Below are positions 53,760 through 62,576 of a stretch of DNA of 64,000 bases, in pieces. This DNA is from Cyanobacteria bacterium OH_PDB_230. Lineage in GTDB: Bacteria; Cyanobacteriota; Vampirovibrionia; Gastranaerophilales; Gastranaerophilaceae. The DNA is taken from positions 1,116,001-1,180,000 of the forward strand of contig JAEZSO010000002.1 of the NCBI GenBank assembly GCA_023421795.1. The letters run 5' to 3'. A program made the position numbers and the translations under genes. The stretch's first letter is position 1. Every line of letters begins with the position of its first letter. The notes under the pieces are model-generated. The model worked only from the letters and a program-made list of their open reading frames with translations, searched no databases and was not told where the DNA came from.

Positions 53760-55076
53760 TTAGCAACCGCAGCAGCAAGTAGATTTTCTACCTGATTGGC
53801 CTTTGAATGCTTTTAAGCCAGGGTATCTTGCAGCTGAACCAAGTTCTTGCTCGATTCTGATTAATTGGTTATATTTAGCAATTCTGTCAGATCTTGATGC
53901 TGAACCGGTTTTGATTTGGCCGCAGTTTGTAGCTACAGCTAAGTCAGCGATAAATGTATCTTCAGTTTCACCTGATCTGTGAGAAGAAATAGCTGAGTAG
54001 TTAGCGTTATGAGCCATATTAATAGCAGCTAAAGTTTCTGTTAAAGTACCGATTTGGTTAACTTTAATAAGAATTGAATTAGCTGTACATTGATTTATGC
54101 CTCTAGCCAATCTTTCAGTGTTTGTAACGAATAGGTCATCGCCTACTAACTGGCATTTTTCGCCAAGTCTTTCAGTAAGTAATTTCCAACCTTCCCAATC
54201 TTCTTCAGCCATACCGTCTTCGATTGAGATAATAGGATATTTTTCTACCCATCCAGCCAGGAAGTCAACCATTTCTTCTCTAGAAAGAGTTTTTCCGCCT
54301 TCGCCTTCAAGAACGTAGTTACCTTCTTTATAGAATTCAGATGAAGCAACATCTAAACAAATTTTGATTTGCTCAGTTGTATAACCTGCGTTTTTGATAG
54401 CTGTAAGAATAACTTCAATACCTTCTTCGTTTGAACCAAGGTTTGGAGCGAATCCGCCTTCGTCACCAACTGAAGTTGCTAAGCCTTTTTCGTTAAGAAC
54501 TTTTTTAAGTGAATGGAAAACTTCAGCACCCATTCTGATTGCTTCTTGGAAGCTTTCAGCACCGACTGGAGCAATCATGAATTCTTGGAAATCAATGTTG
54601 TTGTCAGCGTGAGCACCACCATTGATGATATTCATCATTGGAACAGGAAGTGTTGTTGCATTTATTCCGCCAAGGTATCTGTATAATGGCATTTCATAAG
54701 CTAATGAGCATGCTTTAGCAACTGCTAAAGAAACACCAAGAATAGCGTTAGCGCCTAGTTTGCTTTTATTGTGCGTACCGTCTAAACGCAACATTAAATT
54801 GTCTATCTCATATTGGTTAGAAGCATCTTCACCTATTAGTTCAGGTGCTATAATTGAGTTTACATTATCAACTGCTTGAAGTACGCTTTTTCCGCAGTAC
54901 ATTGAGTTGTCACCATCTCTTAATTCGATGGCTTCAAACATTCCGGTAGAAGCTCCAGATGGAACCGCTGCTCTACCAACTACGCCGCAAGAAAGTTTAA
55001 CATCAACTTCTACAGTTGGGTTACCTCTTGAGTCAAGAATTTGTCTTGCTTTTACATCTTCGATAAATGTAGGCAT
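53760..55076 (-). CDS. eno: Enolase with a Cys-rich C-terminal tail
   Basis: Glycolytic 2-phosphoglycerate dehydratase. RQILDSRGNPTVEVDV, SGASTGMFEA, GDEGGFAPN, the metal ligands in SIEDGMAEEDW and VGDDLFVTN, and ISSHRSGETEDTFIADLAV are all present. The ATG at 55076 follows AGGAG; a longer open frame to 55160 is unsupported. Enolases normally end near KGQ, but this one adds GRKSTCCCGC, four Cys in the last five residues. The tail could bind metal or modify localisation. Confidence 0.96.
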   Translation of the reverse strand: MPTFIEDVKARQILDSRGNPTVEVDVKLSCGVVGRAAVPSGASTGMFEAIELRDGDNSMYCGKSVLQAVDNVNSIIAPELIGEDASNQYEIDNLMLRLDGTHNKSKLGANAILGVSLAVAKACSLAYEMPLYRYLGGINATTLPVPMMNIINGGAHADNNIDFQEFMIAPVGAESFQEAIRMGAEVFHSLKKVLNEKGLATSVGDEGGFAPNLGSNEEGIEVILTAIKNAGYTTEQIKICLDVASSEFYKEGNYVLEGEGGKTLSREEMVDFLAGWVEKYPIISIEDGMAEEDWEGWKLLTERLGEKCQLVGDDLFVTNTERLARGINQCTANSILIKVNQIGTLTETLAAINMAHNANYSAISSHRSGETEDTFIADLAVATNCGQIKTGSASRSDRIAKYNQLIRIEQELGSAARYPGLKAFKGQSGRKSTCCCGC

Positions 55077-55173
55077 TTTTATCTCCTTTTGTTTGTATAA
55101 TTCGTCAACAAGAGGATTATCACACAAGCATAATCTATTTACAACTCGTATTTTATACAATTATTACAAATTA

Positions 55174-55182
55174 TGTTATAAT
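55174..55182 (+). promoter_or_regulatory. Extended -10 promoter of the BI-1 gene
   Basis: TGTTATAAT is an extended -10 element 27 bases upstream of the start codon at 55209, with AGAGGAGG as ribosome site between them. It lies in the divergent region with eno. Confidence 0.55.
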
Positions 55183-55208
55183 ACATTTGTTTTAGAGGAG
55201 GTAGAATT

Positions 55209-55946
55209 ATGGATAGTAGAAATCCTGTTTTTTCAAGTAATTTAACTGACGGAATTGCTGTTGCAACTGAAGCACCTATGACAGTTCAAGGTACATTAAA
55301 TAAGTTGCTTATGCTTTTTGGAATAATGGCTATTTCTGGTGGTGCTGTTTGGTATCAGTATGTGTTAGGTTATGCTGATAAAGTTTCTTTTTTGACAATG
55401 ACCGGTTTAATAGTCGGTTTAGTTGTTGGCTTTATTATTGCATTTAAACAAAACTTGGCTCCTGTTCTCACTCCTGTATATGCTTTTGCAGAAGGGGCAT
55501 TACTTGGCGGGCTTTCTTCTTATTTCAACGCTATGTATCCAGGCATCCTAATACAGGCTGTCGCACTTACATTTTTATCCGTATTTTCTATGGCTTTTCT
55601 TTATAAAACAGGTATTATTAGAGTTACTGAAAGATTAAGAAGTACAATTATCACTGCTACAGTGGCTGTTGCCATCTTTTATCTTATCGGGCTTATATTA
55701 TCTCTAGGTTTTCATATCAATTTAAGTTTAATATACTCTTCTAGCCCTATCAGTATAGGATTCAGCTTTCTTATGGTCGGACTGGCTTCGTTTAATTTGC
55801 TTTTGGATTTTGATTTCGTTGAACAAAGTGCTTCAAGATTTTTGCCAAAACAATATGAATGGTATGGTGCATTTGGCTTGCTAGTCACTATTGTTTGGTT
55901 ATATATTGAAATACTTAGACTTCTTTCTAAGTTAAGAGAAAAATAA
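55209..55946 (+). CDS. Bax inhibitor-1 / YccA-family membrane protein
   Basis: 245 residues with about seven TM segments. The N-terminus is soluble, ending MTVQGTLNKLLMLFGIM. PVYAFAEGALLGGLSSYF and SFNLLLDFDFVEQ are the BI-1/YccA signatures, and EWYGAFGLLVTIVWLYIEILRLL is the last segment. Bacterial members include YccA, a substrate/modulator of FtsH, and proton/Ca leak proteins; the exact role here is unknown. Confidence 0.92.
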   Translation: MDSRNPVFSSNLTDGIAVATEAPMTVQGTLNKLLMLFGIMAISGGAVWYQYVLGYADKVSFLTMTGLIVGLVVGFIIAFKQNLAPVLTPVYAFAEGALLGGLSSYFNAMYPGILIQAVALTFLSVFSMAFLYKTGIIRVTERLRSTIITATVAVAIFYLIGLILSLGFHINLSLIYSSSPISIGFSFLMVGLASFNLLLDFDFVEQSASRFLPKQYEWYGAFGLLVTIVWLYIEILRLLSKLREK

Positions 55947-55981
55947 AAAGTCTTAAAACATTATCGGTTAGGAGTGTAATT

Positions 55982-56929
55982 GTGATATTAAACAATCTGG
56001 ATCAACATAGTGAAGCTAAATTCAAAGAGTTTTATGATCAAGTAATAGCTCAAGAACTTAACAAAATTGAGTTGAATAGAAAATCAATATTAAAAAAGTT
56101 TTTAATATGCTCTTCAATTGGTATACCATTGATACTAATTTCATGTTTCGCGATATATTGGATGTGTAATTTTGGTAATCAATATTTCTATGTCGAAGAT
56201 CCGATTATTTTTCTATATTTTGAAGTGTTGTTAGTGATATTGGCTGTATTTTTTGTAAAGTCTATATATCACTTTCCAATTGCTTACAAAAATAGTATGA
56301 AAAAATCGCTTTTAACTAGTTTGTTAAAATTTTACGGTGATTTCCAATTTGTAAATGAAAAGGTTGATTATTCTCAATTGCACTCCTATAGGCTTTTTCC
56401 TCGCTTTGATTCAATTTATAATGAGGATATATTAGGTGGTGAATATAAAGGGATTGCGACAAAAATTATTGAGTTGGTCCTTACCAAGAGTACTTCTACA
56501 AGAAGCTTTAAGTACATATTCAAAGGGCTTTTTTGTACTTTCGGTCTAAATAAAAGGTATAACAATCATACGATAATTCTAAAAAATACCGATAAAATAG
56601 AAGTCCCAATTGATTTCTCTGAGTTGCAAACCAATAATAAAGAATTTAACAATCAGTTTAAAGTATTGACCGATAATCGAGCAGAAGCAGATTCTATACT
56701 GACGCCTGAGTTCTTGAATGGGCTGTTAGAAATAAAAGAAAAACTTCAAACAACTTTCAGATGCGGTTTTTATCAAGGAAACTTTTTATTCGCGTTAGAT
56801 ACAGACAAAGATTTCTTTGAACCCACGGGTATAAGAGAAGGTGTCCTAAATGACGAAAAACATACAAAAATCCTAAATGAAATGAATTCTATTCTTTCAA
56901 TCGTAGATAAATTGGGCTTGACTCAATAA
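55982..56929 (+). CDS. DUF3137-type membrane protein
   Basis: 315 residues. Two TM segments near the N-terminus (about 42-70 and 80-100) precede a cytoplasmic domain with GGEYKGIATKIIEL, IFKGLFCTFGLNK, NQFKVLTDNRAEA-D-ILTPEF and FALDTDKDFFEPT, the DUF3137 pattern. The GTG start has AGGAG upstream. Function unknown. It is 35 bases after the BI-1 gene, so probably co-transcribed. Confidence 0.78.
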   Translation: MILNNLDQHSEAKFKEFYDQVIAQELNKIELNRKSILKKFLICSSIGIPLILISCFAIYWMCNFGNQYFYVEDPIIFLYFEVLLVILAVFFVKSIYHFPIAYKNSMKKSLLTSLLKFYGDFQFVNEKVDYSQLHSYRLFPRFDSIYNEDILGGEYKGIATKIIELVLTKSTSTRSFKYIFKGLFCTFGLNKRYNNHTIILKNTDKIEVPIDFSELQTNNKEFNNQFKVLTDNRAEADSILTPEFLNGLLEIKEKLQTTFRCGFYQGNFLFALDTDKDFFEPTGIREGVLNDEKHTKILNEMNSILSIVDKLGLTQ

Positions 56930-56942
56930 GTTTAAATATCTT

Positions 56943-58163
56943 TTACGGATTTTGTTTTATTGCTTCAGCACACACAAATGCCGTAGACCAGCAGTTTTGA
57001 AGGTTAAACCCTCCGGTATATCCGTCTACGTTTATTATTTCACCGCAAAAATATAATCCTTTTATTAATTTCGATTCCATAGTTTTATTATTTATTTCAT
57101 CTAAACAGATTCCGCCTGCGGTTACTATTTCTTCTCCCGGGATTTTTACTATAGCGTTGAATTCTAATTCTGTGAGGTTTTTAATAATTATGTTTTTTTC
57201 ATTTTTTGACAGGTGTGTTATTTCTTTCTCAGGATTTATTTTGTTAACTTCAAAAATGAGCTCGATTAAACTTTTGGGCGCCAGTTTTGAGAATATGTTT
57301 CTTAAATTCTTTTTAGGGTTTAGTTCGATTGATTTTGAAATATATGCGTTGATTTCTTCTTCATTTAAGTTTGAAGGGTTTATTTTTAAAGTTAAAGGTT
57401 TCTCTTTGCTGAAATCACAATAAGCGCATAATGAAGAGATCTTATAAATGCCGGGGCCTGAAAGGGCTTTGTGCGTGAAGAGAATGTTTCCTCTTGTTTC
57501 TGAAACTATTTTGTTCTCAAAAAACGCTTTTATTGTTACGTCTTCAAGGGATAGTCCTGAAAGTCTGTAAAATCTTTCATCAGATATTTTTAGGGGAGTT
57601 AAAGCAGCTTTTAGCTCAATTATTTCATGCCCCAGGTTTTTTGCCAGGTCAAAACCCGTTCCCTTACCTCCTGTAGCTATTACTGCATAATGGAAGTACT
57701 CGTGCTTGTTTTGATTTGTGCTCAAAACGAACATGCCGTTTTCATTCAGCAATTTTTTTACTGAATCTTTTATGACTTTAATTTTGTATTTTTTGATTAA
57801 ATAATTTAAGATATTTGATACTTCTTTTGAACTTTCACAAGTCGGAAATACCCTGGAGTCTTCTTGTATGAATGTTTTTACACCCATTTCTTCAAAGGTT
57901 TGTATTGTATCTAACGAGTTAAATTTTGAAAAAACAGACAATAAAAACTTTTCACCTCTTGGGTAATATTTTGCAAGTTCCTTGTAATCAGGCTCGAAAT
58001 ATGTAAGGTTACATCTTCCTCCTCCTGTCGGAAGTAGGGTTGTAAGCGGTTCTTTGGGGTCAAACAAGGTTATATCAAATAATTTTGTCTGCGCAAGAAA
58101 AATAGCAGCCAAAGCACCGGCTGGACCTGCACCAATTATTGCCACTTTTTTATTTTTATTCAT
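56943..58163 (-). CDS. BaiN/HI0933-family flavoprotein oxidoreductase
   Basis: NAD(P)/FAD-dependent oxidoreductase of 406 aa. The Rossmann motif VAIIGAGPAGALAA starts near residue 6, PTGGGRCNLT is the family hallmark, YAVIATGGKG follows, and the C-terminal GEIINVDGYTGGFNLQNCW is the second hallmark. I use the ATG at 58163, which overlaps the folK stop by eight bases. Substrate unknown; BaiN itself reduces bile-acid intermediates, but most family members are uncharacterised. Confidence 0.88.
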   Translation of the reverse strand: MNKNKKVAIIGAGPAGALAAIFLAQTKLFDITLFDPKEPLTTLLPTGGGRCNLTYFEPDYKELAKYYPRGEKFLLSVFSKFNSLDTIQTFEEMGVKTFIQEDSRVFPTCESSKEVSNILNYLIKKYKIKVIKDSVKKLLNENGMFVLSTNQNKHEYFHYAVIATGGKGTGFDLAKNLGHEIIELKAALTPLKISDERFYRLSGLSLEDVTIKAFFENKIVSETRGNILFTHKALSGPGIYKISSLCAYCDFSKEKPLTLKINPSNLNEEEINAYISKSIELNPKKNLRNIFSKLAPKSLIELIFEVNKINPEKEITHLSKNEKNIIIKNLTELEFNAIVKIPGEEIVTAGGICLDEINNKTMESKLIKGLYFCGEIINVDGYTGGFNLQNCWSTAFVCAEAIKQNP

Positions 58164-58662
58164 CAATTCTAGTTCCATAAAGGTAGATGTCTTCAGGGCA
58201 TTCAATCTCTTCGTATAAATCCAAAAGGGATTTGTTATATTTTGGATGTATGTAGTCCGGGATTAATTCCAAAAGAGGAACCAGGACAAATGCTCTTTCA
58301 TGAAGGTATTTGTGGGGGATTGTGACGTTTTCTTGTTCAACAATAGCTTCGTCATATAAAACTATGTCTATATCGATGCTTCTTTCTCCCCATCGGGTTT
58401 TCTCATCACGGGTTCTACCTAGCGCCGTTTCTATGTCAAGGCAATGTTTAAGCAGCTCCATGGGTGAAAGCTTTGTTTTCACTTCAATTACAGCATTCAA
58501 AAACCAATTTTGATCTTTGTTGCCCCAAGGTTCTGTTTCGTAAATTGTAGAACTCCTGATTATGCTTACAAGACTAGACTCAACAAGCAATCTTGTGGCT
58601 TGTTGTATATAGCTTAACCTATCTTCGATGTTTGAACCCAGACTTAAATATGCTATAGGCAT
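58156..58662 (-). CDS. folK: 2-amino-4-hydroxy-6-hydroxymethyldihydropteridine pyrophosphokinase
   Basis: Transfers pyrophosphate to 6-hydroxymethyl-dihydropterin in folate synthesis. AYLSLGSNIEDR, YETEPWG and NAVIEVKT are the opening motifs, followed by RWGERSIDIDIVLYDE and the substrate-binding PHKYLHERAFVLVPL. The 168 aa length is normal. It is the first gene of a two-gene run with the BaiN-like gene. Confidence 0.95.
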   Translation of the reverse strand: MPIAYLSLGSNIEDRLSYIQQATRLLVESSLVSIIRSSTIYETEPWGNKDQNWFLNAVIEVKTKLSPMELLKHCLDIETALGRTRDEKTRWGERSIDIDIVLYDEAIVEQENVTIPHKYLHERAFVLVPLLELIPDYIHPKYNKSLLDLYEEIECPEDIYLYGTRIDE

Positions 58663-58758
58663 AATAGCTCCTTCTCTTATATTTTATTATTTTTTTAATA
58701 TATTTACAAGTAAGAATATTAGGTTTTAATGCTATCCGTTTTATGATAAAGTTTATTT

Positions 58759-59412
58759 ATGTTCACAGGTTTAATTGAAGAAGTAGGCATAATAAAAAGT
58801 ATCAATTCTTCCTCATCAGGAAGCGTTTTAACTATTTCGTGCAAAAAAATATTGGAAGACGTTTCTCTTGGCGACAGCATTTGTGTGAATGGCGTCTGTC
58901 AGAGTGTGATTGAGTATGGGGATGACTATTTCAAAACCGAACTTTCAAATGAAACAATTAACGTGACAACTTTTTTAAATATAAAACCTATGAATAAGGT
59001 TAATCTTGAAAGAGCACTAACGTTAAATAAAAGGCTCGACGGTCATATAGTCAGCGGACACGTTGATTGCAAAGCAAAATTTGTCGAACTCAAAGATGAC
59101 GGGTTTTCTAAAATCCTCACTTTTGAAATAGATAAAAATTTTGAAAAATATATCGTCTATAAAGGAAGTATAGCCTTAAACGGTATCAGCTTAACTCTAT
59201 CAAATGTAAACAAAAATCTTTTTTCTGTGGCTGTAATCCCTATCACAATTCAGAATACAAGCTTAACAGATCTGAAAATCGGCGATATGGTTAATGTAGA
59301 GACAGATATAATCGGCAAATATGTTGAAAAATTTTTGCTGTTGAACAATAATACTACTAATATAACAAGTAAAATTGACGAAAAATTATTGAAAGAGAAT
59401 GGTTTTATATAA
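58759..59412 (+). CDS. ribE: Riboflavin synthase alpha chain
   Basis: Dismutates two 6,7-dimethyl-8-ribityllumazine molecules to riboflavin. MFTGLIEEVG and GDSICVNGVCQSV form the first lumazine domain; GHIVSGHVDCKA and GSIALNGISLTL the second. The 217 aa length is normal. It abuts ribBA (stop and start adjacent), so the two form an operon. No FMN riboswitch is visible upstream. Confidence 0.95.
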   Translation: MFTGLIEEVGIIKSINSSSSGSVLTISCKKILEDVSLGDSICVNGVCQSVIEYGDDYFKTELSNETINVTTFLNIKPMNKVNLERALTLNKRLDGHIVSGHVDCKAKFVELKDDGFSKILTFEIDKNFEKYIVYKGSIALNGISLTLSNVNKNLFSVAVIPITIQNTSLTDLKIGDMVNVETDIIGKYVEKFLLLNNNTTNITSKIDEKLLKENGFI

Positions 59413-60636
59413 ATGTTTGATGATTCAGAAATTAATTTCAATACTATAGAAGAGGCAATCGAAGACTTAAAAGCCGGTAAAATGGTTATCGTTGCTGATG
59501 ATGAAGATAGGGAAAACGAAGGCGACGTAATTATCGCGGCAGAAAAAGTAACCCCGGATGACATCAACTTTATGGTGACAAATTGCAGGGGGCTCGTTTG
59601 TTTTTCTATTACCCAAGAGAAAGCTAATTCTCTTGCCTTGACTGAAATGGTAGAAAATAATACAGATTTGAAAAAGACAGCGTTTACTCAGTCTATTGAT
59701 GCGGATGCAAAATACGGCGTAACTACGGGTATTTCATCATATGACAGAGCAAAAACTATTCAGCTTGCAATAAAAGATGATGCACAACCTGATGATTTTA
59801 GAAGACCTGGACATATCTTCCCGTTGGTTGCTAAAAATGGCGGAGTCCTTGAAAGAGTTGGACATACTGAAGCATCTATCGATTTAATGAAAGCCGCCGG
59901 ATTGAACCATTCAGCAGTCATTTGTGAAATCTTAAATGATGACGGCACGATGGCTAGACGAAATGATTTAATGTTGTTTGCCCAAAAACATAATTTAAAA
60001 TTTATAACAGTCGCTCAATTGATTAAATACAGACTTTCAAAAGAAAAGTTCGTAAAAAGAGAAGCTATTGCAAATATGCCTTCAGAATTCGGTGATTTTA
60101 AAGTTTATGGATACATAAATCATTTATCAGGAGAAGATCAAGTTGCAATTATAAAAGATGATGGAAGCGATAAGATACCGTTAGTCAGAATGCATAGTGA
60201 ATGCTTGACTGGCGATGTTTTTCATAGTTTAAGATGCGATTGCCGTTCACAGTTAGAAGCGGCTTTGATTGCTATAAATAAATATGGAAAAGGCGCTGTA
60301 GTGTACGTAAGAGGCCACGAAGGCAGAGGAATCGGTCTTGTAAATAAGATAAAAGCATATGATTTACAAGAAAAAGGTCAAGATACTGTTGAAGCGAATG
60401 TTTCTTTAGGTTTTGAACCTGATTTAAGAAATTATGGAATAGGTGCTCAAATATTATTGGATTTAGGGTATAATAAGTTTAAACTTATAACGAATAACCC
60501 TAAAAAAATCATTGCGTTAAGTGGGTATGGTCTGGAAATTGTTGAAAGAGTTGCGTTAGAGTGTGAAATTAATTCCTACAATAAAAGATACATAACTACA
60601 AAAGCAGAAAAAATGGACCATTTAATCAGTCTTTAG
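59413..60636 (+). CDS. ribBA: RibBA: DHBP synthase / GTP cyclohydrolase II
   Basis: Bifunctional first steps of riboflavin synthesis. Residues 1-200 are DHBP synthase (VADDEDRENEGD, FRRPGHIFPLVA, GHTEASIDLM). Residues 205-407 are GTP cyclohydrolase II, with the Zn ligands in CLTGDVFHSLRCDCRSQ and VRGHEGRGIGL, where the usual RQEGRGIGL has one change. ribH and ribD are not in the window. Confidence 0.96.
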   Translation: MFDDSEINFNTIEEAIEDLKAGKMVIVADDEDRENEGDVIIAAEKVTPDDINFMVTNCRGLVCFSITQEKANSLALTEMVENNTDLKKTAFTQSIDADAKYGVTTGISSYDRAKTIQLAIKDDAQPDDFRRPGHIFPLVAKNGGVLERVGHTEASIDLMKAAGLNHSAVICEILNDDGTMARRNDLMLFAQKHNLKFITVAQLIKYRLSKEKFVKREAIANMPSEFGDFKVYGYINHLSGEDQVAIIKDDGSDKIPLVRMHSECLTGDVFHSLRCDCRSQLEAALIAINKYGKGAVVYVRGHEGRGIGLVNKIKAYDLQEKGQDTVEANVSLGFEPDLRNYGIGAQILLDLGYNKFKLITNNPKKIIALSGYGLEIVERVALECEINSYNKRYITTKAEKMDHLISL

Positions 60637-60654
60637 TACGGAGTTATAAACAAT

Positions 60655-61644
60655 ATGGCTAATATTTTAATTTATTCAGTTGAAGAATTCAGTGAAAATC
60701 ATTATAAGATTTTTAGCGGAGTTTATAATGACTTCAGACAAAAAGCGTTTTCTGAGTACAAATTTGAATTGGAACCGCTTGAATATGAAGATTTTGTTAA
60801 ATCAGTCAATGATGAACTGATTAAATGCATAGTATTAATGGAAGACAATATCCCGACAGGTTTTTTGGCTTACACAACTGTGATTTCAGAAGCTTTAGAA
60901 CTAAATATTATTCATTGTGTGGGTGAAGAAAATATAAACCATAAAAGAAGGCTATTAATAGAAAAATTCCTCGATTTGACTAAAGATCTTGCGAAGCATA
61001 AAGTTATTACTTACCCTATGCTCGGAGCTCAGGCAGATTTTGTAAGAGAAATAACTCATTATGGATTCAAATTAATAGGCCATTGCGTTACAAGATTCTC
61101 TTTAAGCAATATCAGTTCAATAAAAATACTAAAAAGTTTGGAATTGCCAAAATTAGAAGAACCCTATTCGATAACTGATTGGAGTTCAGTTTATTTTGAT
61201 AAGGCTGTTGAAATAATTCATTCTTCTTTTAAAGATAAGACAGATGCCTTGTTTGACACAAGATTTAAGTCACTTCAAGGAACAGCTGATATAGTAGAAA
61301 AAATTACAACAGGTATCTATGGCGAATTTTTAGCGGCTGAAACAAAAGTGCTTTTATACAAAGATAAGCCGGTTGGATTATGCTTTGCCAATTTAACAAG
61401 TCCTAAAATAGGGAATATACCTTTAGTTGCTGTTGATAAAAAGCATCGTGCCAAAGGATTCAGTAAATTACTTCTTAAAAATTGCGTGGAAAACATCGTA
61501 AATACAGCAATTAATCAAGGTCTTCCTTTATTGGAAGTCAACGCATCTGTTGATACTGATAACTATCCTGCTGTTAAAATGTACAGAACAGTCGGATTTA
61601 AAGAAGATTACAACTATCCTCAGGCATACAAGCCTGTGCATTAA
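60655..61644 (+). CDS. Tandem GNAT acetyltransferase-like protein
   Basis: 329 residues. The C-terminal half is a clear GNAT domain, with VAVDKKHRAKGFSKLLLKNC as the acetyl-CoA loop and NYPAVKMYRTVGFKED at the end. The N-terminal half (residues 1-170) looks like a second, decayed GNAT domain (CIVLMEDNIPTGFLAY, then HYGFKLIGHCVTRF) lacking the Q/RxxGxG loop. Such tandem proteins occur in antibiotic or peptide acetylation. Acceptor unknown. It follows ribBA by 18 bases. Confidence 0.75.
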   Translation: MANILIYSVEEFSENHYKIFSGVYNDFRQKAFSEYKFELEPLEYEDFVKSVNDELIKCIVLMEDNIPTGFLAYTTVISEALELNIIHCVGEENINHKRRLLIEKFLDLTKDLAKHKVITYPMLGAQADFVREITHYGFKLIGHCVTRFSLSNISSIKILKSLELPKLEEPYSITDWSSVYFDKAVEIIHSSFKDKTDALFDTRFKSLQGTADIVEKITTGIYGEFLAAETKVLLYKDKPVGLCFANLTSPKIGNIPLVAVDKKHRAKGFSKLLLKNCVENIVNTAINQGLPLLEVNASVDTDNYPAVKMYRTVGFKEDYNYPQAYKPVH

Positions 61645-61844
61645 TTGTTGCTTAATACCAATTTAAACGTTGCTAAATTTTTTATTGAAAAAAGTTTATG
61701 CTTTATTTCTTGATCATGCGAAATATTAAATATTCTGATAATTCTTTGAATTTCTTCAACATTTTTTCTGTCATTTAAATTGTAAACATTTTTCTCAGGG
61801 TCCGAAATAACCCCCATGATAGTGTTTAATTCGCGTTCGTTCAT
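61641..61844 (-). CDS. Small helical protein, unknown
   Basis: 67 residues from the ATG at 61844, with GTGAGGA just upstream as ribosome site. The sequence is basic and helical (NDRKNVEEIQRIIRIFNIS). No family recognised. The stop overlaps the end of the GNAT gene by four bases. Confidence 0.55.
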   Translation of the reverse strand: MNERELNTIMGVISDPEKNVYNLNDRKNVEEIQRIIRIFNISHDQEIKHKLFSIKNLATFKLVLSNN

Positions 61845-61856
61845 TTTTTTCCTCAC

Positions 61857-62123
61857 CTAGACTGACTCAAATGTGCATTAATAAATTTCACAAATTTCTT
61901 TTTTGAAATTATGATTGACAAATAGAGACGTAACTCGTCTTATAATTCGGCTTTAGTATTGATTCTCTAATATGTCTTCAAGAGACTAACAATTAAAATA
62001 TTGTAAGTTCCTCGTACTTTAATAAAGTATTTTTAGATTCCAAGATTGCCTTTTTGTTAAAAAAAGATTAAACATTGTAAATATTTTGTATATCATATAG
62101 AATATACAAAATGGAGAAATCTA
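61857..62123. other. Gene-free stretch with a possible promoter and weak terminator
   Basis: TTGACA at 61915-61920 and TATAAT at 61941-61946 are separated by 20 bases, longer than ideal; TCTTAT at 61938 would give 17. A short hairpin TACTTT/AAAGTA followed by T5 lies near 62020-62035. A small transcript is possible but unproven. The last bases carry GGAGA for the gene at 62124. Confidence 0.35.
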
Positions 62124-62576
62124 ATGATAGTAGATACTTTAGAGAATTTTGAAAAATATTTACATATAAACAACAGATTTAAAATTGTTAACGATTATTT
62201 GAAAAATAATGACGTAACAAACCTACCTTCAGGAAAATACGAATTAGACGGTACAAATGTCTATTTGATAGTTCAGGAATACACTACCAAACTGGAGCAA
62301 TCAGCTAAACCTGAAGCGCATAAAAAATACATCGATATACAAATTGTCTTAAATGGTATTGAAAAAATCGGATACACTGATATTTCAAATACAAAACAAT
62401 ATACTTTCTATGATACCGACAAAGACATAGAGTTTCTTACAGGTGATGTGGAATTTAAAGAAGCGACTCCCGGCAGGTTTTTTGTTTTCTATCCTGAAGA
62501 TGCCCACATGCCATCAATTGCGGTAAATGAACCTTCTCTTGTTAAAAAAGCCGTTTTTAAAATCAAAGTTAATTAG
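62124..62576 (+). CDS. YhcH/YjgK/YiaL-family (DUF386) protein
   Basis: 150-residue cupin-like protein. PEAHKKYIDIQIVLNG carries the conserved metal-binding Glu/His, and FVFYPEDAHMPSIAV the second metal site. Relatives (NanQ, YiaL) act on sugars such as sialic acid. No sugar genes are adjacent. It is convergent with ruvB with an eight-base overlap. Confidence 0.88.
   Translation: MIVDTLENFEKYLHINNRFKIVNDYLKNNDVTNLPSGKYELDGTNVYLIVQEYTTKLEQSAKPEAHKKYIDIQIVLNGIEKIGYTDISNTKQYTFYDTDKDIEFLTGDVEFKEATPGRFFVFYPEDAHMPSIAVNEPSLVKKAVFKIKVN

Noticed and set aside
55077..55160. Longer enolase starting at 55160
   Set aside because: The extra residues are not enolase-like, and a clear AGGAG lies before the ATG at 55076.
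58663..58758. FMN riboswitch before ribE
   Set aside because: The 96-base gap is too short and AT-rich, and lacks the conserved RFN blocks.
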